Below are positions 1 to 6,227 of a stretch of DNA of 10,928 nucleotides, piece after piece. Made by a program: the position numbers and the translations under genes. Positions within the stretch are counted from its first letter, which is position 1, and every line of letters starts with the position of its first letter. The notes under the pieces are model-generated. The model did no database searches and had not been told where the DNA came from. It worked only from the letters and a program-made list of their open reading frames with translations. Source of the stretch: Gemmatimonadota bacterium (GTDB lineage Bacteria; Gemmatimonadota; Gemmatimonadetes; Gemmatimonadales; GWC2-71-9); contig QHTP01000132.1 of assembly GCA_003220855.1 (NCBI GenBank), positions 1 to 10,928 on the forward strand. Direction: 5' to 3'.

Positions 1-122
1 GACGGCCGGCGGGCCAGCAGCCGCCACCTCCCAAGAAGGGTACGGGCTGTGGCTCCAGTGCGGCGTTGTTTGTGATTGGGGGCACGGCGGTGGTGGTGCT
101 CCTGTACCGGTTGCTGGTCTAG
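1..122 (+). CDS. C-terminal end of a membrane-anchored protein (partial, 5' end outside window)
   Basis: The frame that begins at base 3 stays open and stops at the TAG at 120-122, giving the last 39 residues of a protein that starts before the window. It reads as a Pro-rich linker (QQPPPPKKG) followed by about 20 hydrophobic residues (SSAALFVIGGTAVVVLLY) and a short RLLV end. This is the shape of a single C-terminal transmembrane anchor with a short tail. The next gene, a PP2C phosphatase, starts nine bases after the stop on the same strand, so the two are probably co-transcribed. PP2C genes often neighbour Ser/Thr kinases or FHA-domain proteins, so a signalling protein is plausible, but no catalytic part is visible and no function is assigned. 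Confidence 0.6.
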   Translation, partial: RPAGQQPPPPKKGTGCGSSAALFVIGGTAVVVLLYRLLV

Positions 123-131
123 CGGAGTCCC

Positions 132-971
132 GTGCACATCACCAGCGCAGGTCGGACGGACGTCGGCATCATCCGCTCGGGCAACGAGGACAACTTCATC
201 GTCGTCCCGGACCGGGGCATTTTCGTGGTCGCCGACGGGATGGGCGGGCACGCCGCCGGCGAGGTCGCAAGCGAAATGGCGGTGCGTTTCGTCGCGCGGG
301 AGCTCGGATCCCTCAAGGGTCTCGCCGACGACCAGGTCGCCGACCGCATGCGAACGGCGATCCGGGCGGCGAACGGCGCCATCTTCCAACGCACCCTCAC
401 CGAGCACGACAAGCGCGGCATGGGGACCACGGTGACGGCGCTCGTGCTGTACAGCAGCCGCTTCCTGATCGGGCAGGTGGGGGACAGCCGCGCGTACCTG
501 TATCGCGACGGCAAGCTGGTGCAGCTGACGAAGGATCATTCGTACGTGCAGGAGCAGGTAGACGCGGGGTATCTCACCCCCGAGCAGGCGCGCTCTCACC
601 CCTACTCCAACGTGATCACCCGCTGCGTGGGCGCGAACAGCGACGTGATGCCCGACGTGTACCTCGGCACGGTGAAGGCGAGCGATCTGTTTCTGCTCGC
701 CTCGGATGGACTCACGGGGATGCTGGATGATGCACAGCTGGCGGAGCTGCTGGGCGGCAAGCGGATGCCCGAAGAGCAGGTGGACGAGTTGATCGGCGAA
801 GCCAACCGCCACGGCGGGCTCGACAACATCACCGCGATCATTGTACGGGTCGACGCCGTCGACGCCACGGGCGGGCGGGGGAGCGGCGGGAGCGGTGGGA
901 GCGGGGGGAGCGGCGCGAGCGACGGGGGCGACGGTGGACAGGTGACGAACCCAGGGGGGCGATCGCGCTAG
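132..971 (+). CDS. PP2C-family serine/threonine protein phosphatase (Stp/PrpC type)
   Basis: This 279-residue protein should remove phosphate from Ser/Thr residues in the cytoplasm, using two Mn or Mg ions. The bacterial PP2C motifs occur in order: RSGNEDNF (15-22), VADGMGGHAAGE (33-44, with metal ligand D35 and G36), a GTTVTAL segment near residue 98, GQVGDSRAYLYRDG near 115-128, LLASDGLTGM near 190, and GGLDNITAIIV (227-237). There is no signal peptide or membrane segment. The core ends near residue 246 and is followed by about 33 low-complexity Gly/Ser/Asp residues, an unusual addition to the roughly 240-residue family length. The GTG start at 132 is preceded by GGAG (124-127) four bases away and fits the usual N-terminus. 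It probably reverses phosphorylation by a kinase encoded upstream; that partner is inferred, not seen. Confidence 0.95.
   Translation: MHITSAGRTDVGIIRSGNEDNFIVVPDRGIFVVADGMGGHAAGEVASEMAVRFVARELGSLKGLADDQVADRMRTAIRAANGAIFQRTLTEHDKRGMGTTVTALVLYSSRFLIGQVGDSRAYLYRDGKLVQLTKDHSYVQEQVDAGYLTPEQARSHPYSNVITRCVGANSDVMPDVYLGTVKASDLFLLASDGLTGMLDDAQLAELLGGKRMPEEQVDELIGEANRHGGLDNITAIIVRVDAVDATGGRGSGGSGGSGGSGASDGGDGGQVTNPGGRSR
879..914 (+). repeat. Four tandem 9-base units inside the PP2C gene encoding Gly-Ser-Gly
   Basis: The unit GGGAGCGGN occurs four times back to back at 879, 888, 897 and 906, differing only in the ninth base (C, T, G, C). It is in frame and encodes Gly-Ser-Gly three-residue steps in the phosphatase tail (residues 250-261). 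Being a multiple of three, a gain or loss of units would change tail length without breaking the frame. Confidence 0.85.
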
Positions 972-976
972 ACCTC

Positions 977-2251
977 TTAGCCGTTGGTCAGGAGCGACCT
1001 CCCCTCCTCGAGTCGTGCCGCCACGTCCTCCCGCGGCGCCATCACCAGATCCACGATCCCCTTCGCCGGCACCGCCGCCCGCCCGATCACGAACACGCGC
1101 AGCCGCCGCGCCGAGCGGTAGAGCTCCGCCGCCACGCGTGGCAGTCCCAGGTGTGCGCCCGCGTCGGCCCCGACGAGCTGGGTCACGGCGCCGTCGCGCT
1201 TCACGAGCGGCAGGTCGAGTGCGAGCATGTCCGGCTTGGCGGGGAAATCGAGGAACAGCGCGCCCGGCGCGAGGCCGACCTCGTGCGCCAGCCGGTCCTC
1301 CACCCGCTCGAGCAGGTCCGGATCGGCGGAGGGCCAGGCGGGCGTGACGGCCGGGAGGTCGGTCGCCGGGAGGTCGAGCGCGCGCTTTGCGAGCCGGCGC
1401 TCGCGCAGCGCGCGCGCCAACCCGGTGGGGTCGTCGCCCATCAGCTCGTGAATCAGGCCGTCGTCGGTCGCGAGCGCGACGGCGTCGGGAGAGAGGCGCC
1501 GGCCCGCGATGGCGCACCGCACCAGCCGCTTGAACATTCCGGTCGCGCTGCGGACCGCGTGGTGCCAGTAGACGTTGCGGTACATCTGGTACTTGGCGAA
1601 CAGCAGCGACTCGAGCGCGGCGAGCCCCTTCTCGTGCAGGGCCAGCGTCGCGCGCCCGTCCGGTCCCGCGGCCACCGTGAGCGCCGCCAGCAGCCGGTCC
1701 ACGTCGATCACGCCGTACGGCACGCCGCACATCCACGCGTCGCGGGACAGGTAATCGAGCTTGTCCACGTCGAGCGAGCCGGCCACCAGACCCGCGAGGG
1801 GCCCCCGCGCTTCACCGCGGATCAGGGGCAGCAGCTGCTCGGCGGGGGTCCCCAGCTCGGTGAGCCGATCGGCGAGCGCGCCGCTCGTCAGGTGGCGGGC
1901 GGCCAGCGCTTCGTGGCGCGGCAGGCCCGCTTCCTCGAGCGCGTGGGAGAAGGGATAGTGACCGATGTCGTGCAGCAGCGCGGCGAGCTTCAGGCGCGCC
2001 CGCTCGGCGGGGTCCGTCCGCACGTCCCCTGCGTCCTCTAGGGCATCGAGCACGCGGCGGGCGAGGTGATAGGCGCCGAGCGCGTGCTCGAAGCGGCTGT
2101 GCGTCGCGCCCGGGTACACCAAGAACGCATGGCCCAGCTGCCGCACGTAGCGCAGCCGCTGCACGGCGGGCGTGTCGACCACGGCGAGCGCGTCGGGGTC
2201 GAGCCGGATGTTGTTCCAGAGCGGGTCGCGGACGACCTCGAACCGGGTCAA
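977..2251 (-). CDS. HD-domain phosphohydrolase, COG1078 / YdhJ type (dNTPase-like)
   Basis: This 424-residue cytoplasmic protein belongs to the HD superfamily branch related to dGTP triphosphohydrolases and SAMHD1. Visible signatures are the N-terminal DPLWNNIRL and DTPAVQRLRYVRQLG, then YPGATHSRFEH with first metal ligand H56, LLHDIGHYPFSH with H94 and D95, and LDVDKLDYLSRD with the fourth ligand probably D161. All four metal positions are therefore present and the enzyme is probably active. The substrate is likely a (d)NTP or other phosphorylated nucleotide, but cannot be read from sequence. The start chosen is TTG at 2251-2249, which shares bases with the TGA stop of pckA (TTGA overlap). 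A weak GAGAGG lies about 13 bases upstream, so translation probably depends on coupling. The open frame continues further upstream, but that part only mirrors pckA. The stop lies five bases from the end of the convergent PP2C gene. Confidence 0.88.
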   Translation of the reverse strand: MTRFEVVRDPLWNNIRLDPDALAVVDTPAVQRLRYVRQLGHAFLVYPGATHSRFEHALGAYHLARRVLDALEDAGDVRTDPAERARLKLAALLHDIGHYPFSHALEEAGLPRHEALAARHLTSGALADRLTELGTPAEQLLPLIRGEARGPLAGLVAGSLDVDKLDYLSRDAWMCGVPYGVIDVDRLLAALTVAAGPDGRATLALHEKGLAALESLLFAKYQMYRNVYWHHAVRSATGMFKRLVRCAIAGRRLSPDAVALATDDGLIHELMGDDPTGLARALRERRLAKRALDLPATDLPAVTPAWPSADPDLLERVEDRLAHEVGLAPGALFLDFPAKPDMLALDLPLVKRDGAVTQLVGADAGAHLGLPRVAAELYRSARRLRVFVIGRAAVPAKGIVDLVMAPREDVAARLEEGRSLLTNG

Positions 2252-3861
2252 CGCGCCGGGCCCGCCTCTCGCACGGCGGCGTGCACGTGAGCGCTGAACT
2301 GCTCGAAGTTCTGACGGAACATCTGCGCGAGCCGCGCCGCCTGCGCGTCGTACGCCGCCGGGTCGCGCCACGTGCCGCGGGGCAGGAGCAGGTCGTCCGG
2401 AATCCCCGGCACCTGGAGCGGCACCTCGAGGCCGAACACGGGCTCGGGTGCGGTGGGAGTGCGGTCGAGGGTGCCGGCGAGCGCGGCTCGCACCATCGCG
2501 CGCGTCAAGCCCAGGCGGATCCGCTCGCCCACGCCGTACGGCCCGCCGCTCCAGCCCGTGTTCACGAGCCAGCACTGGACCCCGTGTTGCGCGATTTTCT
2601 CGCCCAGGAGCGCGGCGTACACATTGGGAGCGAGCGGCAGAAACGGGGCACCGAAGCAGGTGGAGAAGGTGGCCTTGGGCTCCGTCACGCCGCGCTCGGT
2701 GCCCGCCACTTTGGCCGTGTAGCCGGAGAGGAAATGGTACATCGCCTGGGCCGGTGACAGCCGGGCCAGCGGGGGAAAGACGCCATACGCGTCGCACGTG
2801 AGGAACACGAGATGCGACGGATGGCCCCCCATGCCGCCGGGGACGTGGTTCGGCACGTAATGAATCGGATACGAGGCGCGCGTGTTCTCGGTGATCTCCG
2901 CCGAGTCCAGATCGATGGCACGCGTCACGGGGTCCACCACGACGTTCTCGAGTACCGTGCCGAACATGCGGGTGGCGGCGAAGATCTCGGGCTCGCCCTC
3001 GCGCGACAGCCGGATGACCTTGGCGTAGCACCCCCCCTCGAAGTTGAACACGCCCAGATCCGACCAGCCGTGCTCGTCGTCGCCGATCAGCGCGCGCTCC
3101 GGATCGGCCGAGAGGGTGGTCTTGCCGGTGCCCGAGAGCCCGAAGAACAACGCGGCCTCGCCGGTCCGGCCGAGGTTGGCGGAGCAGTGCATCGACAGGA
3201 CGCCACGCTTGGGCAGCAGGTAGTTGAGGATCGTGAAGACCGCCTTTTTCAGTTCGCCGGCGTAACGCGTGCCTCCGATCAGGATCGTCCGTTGCGCGAA
3301 GTGGACCACGATGAACGTCCCGGACTGGGTGCCATGCAGAGCCGGGTCGGCGTTCAGCTCGGGGGTGTGCAGCACGGTCCAGGCGGGAGCGAAGGACGCG
3401 AGATCGGACGGCGTGGGACGGAGGAACATGTTGTACACGAACAGGGCGTGCCAGGCGTTCGGCGTGACGAAGCGGATGCCGAAGCGGTGATTCGGGTCCG
3501 CGCCCGCGAATAGGTCGCGGACGAACAGCTCCTGGGCCGCGAGGTGGGCGAGCGCGGCGGCCTTGAGCCGCTCGAAGTGCTCCGGCGTGAGCGGCTGGTT
3601 CACCCGGCCCCACGAGATGTCGTCGCCAGCGGAGGCCTCGCGCACGATGAATTTGTCGTTGGGGCTGCGACCTGTGTGCGGCGCGGTCACCGCGCAGAAC
3701 GCGCCGCCCTCGACGATGACGCCCTCGCCGCGTCGCGCCGCATGCTCGTAGAGCTCCGGCGGCCCGAGGTTCCAGTGCACGGGGCGCTGCGGCACGAGCC
3801 CCGCTGCTTCGAGGGCGGAAGCGCGCTTCCCTTCGGCCGGGCGTGCGGCGCGGGCGGTCAT
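2248..3861 (-). CDS. pckA: Phosphoenolpyruvate carboxykinase (ATP)
   Basis: The enzyme converts oxaloacetate and ATP to phosphoenolpyruvate, CO2 and ADP, the committing step of gluconeogenesis from C4 acids, in the cytoplasm. Its 537 residues match the usual length (about 540). Diagnostic segments are TGRSPNDKFIV (R65 binds substrate), GGTRYAGELKKAVF (Y200 and K206, the metal and substrate site), MHCSAN (H225), the P-loop GLSGTGKTTLS (241-251, K247), IGDDEHGW (D261, D262), then YVPNHVPGGMGGHPS, GTERGVTEPKATFSTCFGAP and TGWSGGPYG. No key residue is missing. The ATG at 3861-3859 overlaps the TGA of maeB as ATGA, and no Shine-Dalgarno sequence precedes it, so re-initiation by ribosomes leaving maeB is likely. 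It ends in a TTGA overlap with the HD gene. The ATP-type family is clear and differs from GTP-type carboxykinases. Confidence 0.97.
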   Translation of the reverse strand: MTARAARPAEGKRASALEAAGLVPQRPVHWNLGPPELYEHAARRGEGVIVEGGAFCAVTAPHTGRSPNDKFIVREASAGDDISWGRVNQPLTPEHFERLKAAALAHLAAQELFVRDLFAGADPNHRFGIRFVTPNAWHALFVYNMFLRPTPSDLASFAPAWTVLHTPELNADPALHGTQSGTFIVVHFAQRTILIGGTRYAGELKKAVFTILNYLLPKRGVLSMHCSANLGRTGEAALFFGLSGTGKTTLSADPERALIGDDEHGWSDLGVFNFEGGCYAKVIRLSREGEPEIFAATRMFGTVLENVVVDPVTRAIDLDSAEITENTRASYPIHYVPNHVPGGMGGHPSHLVFLTCDAYGVFPPLARLSPAQAMYHFLSGYTAKVAGTERGVTEPKATFSTCFGAPFLPLAPNVYAALLGEKIAQHGVQCWLVNTGWSGGPYGVGERIRLGLTRAMVRAALAGTLDRTPTAPEPVFGLEVPLQVPGIPDDLLLPRGTWRDPAAYDAQAARLAQMFRQNFEQFSAHVHAAVREAGPAR

Positions 3862-6149
3862 GGGGTGGCGGGAGGCCCGGCCCGCGGTCGCCGGCTGTGC
3901 TCTTGCGCGTCCACCGCGGCGATTACGGCCATGTTGACGATGTCGTTCACCTCGGCGCCCCGTTCCAGCACGTGGACGGGCTGGGCCATCCCCACGAGGA
4001 TCGGCCCAATCGCCTCGGCCCCGCCGATCCGGTCGAGCAGCTTGTAGCTGATGTTCGCCGCGTCCAGGTTGGGGAAAATGAGCACGTTCGCGGCGCCCTT
4101 GAGCTTGGAGAATGGGTAACTCTTCATCAAGATCCGTTCCACCACGGCCGTGTCGGCCTGCATTTCTCCGTCCGCCTGGAGGCCAGGCTCCCGCTCGTGC
4201 AGCAGGGCGACGGCCCGCTGCACCTTGTCGGCCGCGGGGTGGCGCACCGAGCCGAAGTTCGAGAACGAGAGCAGGGCGAGGCGCGGCTCGATGCCTAGCC
4301 GGTGCACGAATTGCGCCGTGGCCGAGGCGATCTCCGCCAGCGTTTCGGCATCGGGATCGATGTTGACGGCGCAATCGGCGAAGAAGAACGTCTGCTGCGG
4401 CAGCACCAGCATGTAGATGCCGCTGACGTGGCGGCGACCCGGCTCCGCCCCGATGACTTCGAGGGCCGGTCGCATCGCATCGGGATAGTACATGTCCACA
4501 CCCGCGACCACGGCGTCGGCCTGGCCGGCCCGCAGCATCAGCAGGGCGTGGTACATCGGGTCGCGCACCCGGTCGCGTGCCTCGCGCAGCGTGATCCCCC
4601 TGCGGCGGCGTCGCTCCCACAGCTCCTGCGCGAAGCTGTCGAGATGGGCGCTGGCGCGCGGATTCGCGAGCGTGATTTCCTCGAGCGTCACAGCCGCGTC
4701 GTCGGCCTGGCGGCGGATCGCGTCCGTGTCGCCGAGCAGGATCGGCTCCGCGATGCCGTCGTCGGCGAGGATGCGCGCGGCCTTGAGGATGCGGGGATCC
4801 TCCCCTTCGGGGAACACGATGCGTTGGGCGGATTGCTGGGCCCGCCCCGACAGACCGCGCATCACCTCCCGCGCGCGCCCGAGACGTGCGTCGAGCTGGG
4901 CGCGGTAGTCGTCCACGTCGATCACGCGGCCCGCCACGCCGGAGCCCACCGCCGCCCACGCCACCGCCGGCGCCACCCACAGGAGCACCCGCGGATCGAA
5001 CGGCTTGGGGATCAGGTAGTCGGGACCGAACCGCAGCCGCTCGATGCCGTACGCGCGCATCACCGCATCGGGGACCTCCTCCTTGGCGAGGGCCGCGAGC
5101 GCGCGTGTCGCCGCCATCTCCATCTCCTCGTTGATCTTCCGGGCACGCACGTCGAGCGCGCCGCGAAAAATGAACGGGAACCCCAGCACGTTGTTCACCT
5201 GGTTCGGGTAGTCGGACCGGCCGGTGGCGATGATCGCGTCGCTGCGCGCCCGGCGGGCCTCCTCCGGGCTGATTTCCGGATCTGGGTTCGCGAGCGCGAA
5301 CACGATCGGCCGCGGTGCCATCGGCTTGAGCATCTCGCCGGTGACGATCCCACCCACCGACAGGCCCACGAACACGTCGGCGTCCGCGAGCGCCTCGGCC
5401 AGCGTCCGCGGCTTGCTCCGCACGGCGAAGCGTCGCCGGTACTCGTCCAGGTCGTCGCGGTCGGCGTGCAGCACGCCAAGCTCGTCGCACAGCGTGATGT
5501 GATCCTTAGGCACGCCCAGCCGCACGTAGTGCTTCGCCGAGGCGACCGCGGCGGCGCCGGCGCCCGCGAACACCACCCGCACCTGGCGGATGTCTTTCTT
5601 CACGATTTCGAGCGCATTCAGGAGCGCCGCTCCCGTGATGATCGCCGTGCCGTGCTGATCGTCGTGGAACACCGGGATGGAGAGCTGCTCGCGCAGCGCC
5701 TGTTCAACGTAGAAGCAGTCGGGCGACCGGATGTCTTCGAGGTTGATCCCGCCGACGGTGGGCTCGAGCAGCTGGCAGAAGCGTACCAGATCGCGCGGAT
5801 CGTCGGAGCCGACCTCGAGGTCGAACACGTCGATGTCGGCGAATGCCTTGAACAGGATCCCTTTGCCCTCCATCACCGGCTTGCCGGCGAGCGCCCCGAT
5901 GTTGCCCAGCCCGAGCACGGCCGTGCCGTTGGTGACCACGGCCACCAGGTTTCCCTTGGCGGTGTAGGTGTAGGCGTCGTCCGGGTGGGCGGCGATCTCA
6001 CGGCACGGCTCCGCTACCCCCGGCGTGTACGCGAGCGACAGGTCGCGCTGGTTCTTGAAGGGCTTGGTCGGCGAAACCTGGATCTTGCCGGGGCGGCCCT
6101 GCGAGTGGTAATCGAGGGCCTCCTGGCGCCGGATCGACATCGAAGACAC
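3858..6149 (-). CDS. maeB: NADP-type malic enzyme with C-terminal phosphotransacetylase-like domain
   Basis: This 763-residue two-domain enzyme decarboxylates malate to pyruvate with NAD(P) reduction in the cytoplasm. The malic enzyme half (to about residue 415) shows SLAYTPGVAEPC (Y41), MEGKGILFKAFADID (K96, K101), INLEDI (E138, D139) and FHDDQHGTA (D163, D164) as catalytic and metal sites. It also has the nucleotide-binding FAGAGAAA (194-201) and ALANPDPEIS. The second half starts near QRIVFPEGEDPRILKA (about 441) and resembles phosphate acetyltransferase. In characterised MaeB proteins this domain usually senses acetyl-CoA and does not act as an enzyme. The start is uncertain: GTG at 6149 has AAGGA only three bases away, while ATG at 6140 has it twelve bases away; only three residues differ. 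It is the first gene of the maeB-pckA-HD operon and has its own promoter. Confidence 0.96.
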   Translation of the reverse strand: MSSMSIRRQEALDYHSQGRPGKIQVSPTKPFKNQRDLSLAYTPGVAEPCREIAAHPDDAYTYTAKGNLVAVVTNGTAVLGLGNIGALAGKPVMEGKGILFKAFADIDVFDLEVGSDDPRDLVRFCQLLEPTVGGINLEDIRSPDCFYVEQALREQLSIPVFHDDQHGTAIITGAALLNALEIVKKDIRQVRVVFAGAGAAAVASAKHYVRLGVPKDHITLCDELGVLHADRDDLDEYRRRFAVRSKPRTLAEALADADVFVGLSVGGIVTGEMLKPMAPRPIVFALANPDPEISPEEARRARSDAIIATGRSDYPNQVNNVLGFPFIFRGALDVRARKINEEMEMAATRALAALAKEEVPDAVMRAYGIERLRFGPDYLIPKPFDPRVLLWVAPAVAWAAVGSGVAGRVIDVDDYRAQLDARLGRAREVMRGLSGRAQQSAQRIVFPEGEDPRILKAARILADDGIAEPILLGDTDAIRRQADDAAVTLEEITLANPRASAHLDSFAQELWERRRRRGITLREARDRVRDPMYHALLMLRAGQADAVVAGVDMYYPDAMRPALEVIGAEPGRRHVSGIYMLVLPQQTFFFADCAVNIDPDAETLAEIASATAQFVHRLGIEPRLALLSFSNFGSVRHPAADKVQRAVALLHEREPGLQADGEMQADTAVVERILMKSYPFSKLKGAANVLIFPNLDAANISYKLLDRIGGAEAIGPILVGMAQPVHVLERGAEVNDIVNMAVIAAVDAQEHSRRPRAGPPATP

Positions 6150-6172
6150 AAGTCCTTTTTTGTGAAGGGGTT

Positions 6173-6201
6173 ATGCTATGCGCGCCGGCCGTTGCTGTCA
6201 A
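6173..6201 (-). promoter_or_regulatory. Sigma70-type promoter of the maeB-pckA-HD operon
   Basis: Read on the minus strand, a perfect -35 box TTGACA (6201-6196) is followed by a 17-base spacer and a -10 box TAGCAT (6178-6173), four of six to consensus. Transcription would start near 6166-6163, leaving a leader of roughly 15-25 bases before maeB, which contains an A-rich stretch and AAGGA. The 17-base spacing and full -35 match are unlikely by chance in such GC-rich DNA. It lies in the only gap between the peptidase gene and maeB. Confidence 0.7.
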
Positions 6202-6215
6202 GCAGCAGGCGGCCG
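6186..6215. other. Strong inverted repeat between the peptidase gene and maeB (possible terminator or operator)
   Basis: CGGCCG (6186-6191) pairs with CGGCCG (6210-6215), and TTGCTG (from 6192) continues the stem as TGCTG (6193-6197) against CAGCA (6203-6207). A small internal mismatch (T6192 against GG) and a five-base loop (6198-6202) complete it, giving about 11 pairs. No T-run follows on either strand, so it is not a classic intrinsic terminator. It lies just after the peptidase stop (6228) and contains the maeB -35 box, so it may end the upstream transcript, bind a regulator, or both. Confidence 0.5.
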
Positions 6216-6227
6216 CCCCCCCCAGCG

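Noticed and set aside
76..435. A 119-residue plus-strand frame overlapping the PP2C start
   Set aside because: It overlaps the PP2C gene in another frame, contains no motif, and the PP2C frame is clearly the coding one.
2252..3613. Upstream extension of the HD-domain frame through pckA
   Set aside because: The extension is Arg/Pro-rich nonsense in another frame of pckA; the HD family N-terminus begins near 2251.
3862..5490. Upstream extension of the pckA frame through maeB
   Set aside because: It mirrors maeB in another frame, and the true pckA N-terminus matches family length from ATG at 3861.
6155..6160. TTTTTT run read as the tail of an intrinsic terminator on the plus strand
   Set aside because: No plus-strand hairpin directly precedes it and no plus-strand gene ends here; on the minus strand it is the A-rich part of the maeB leader.
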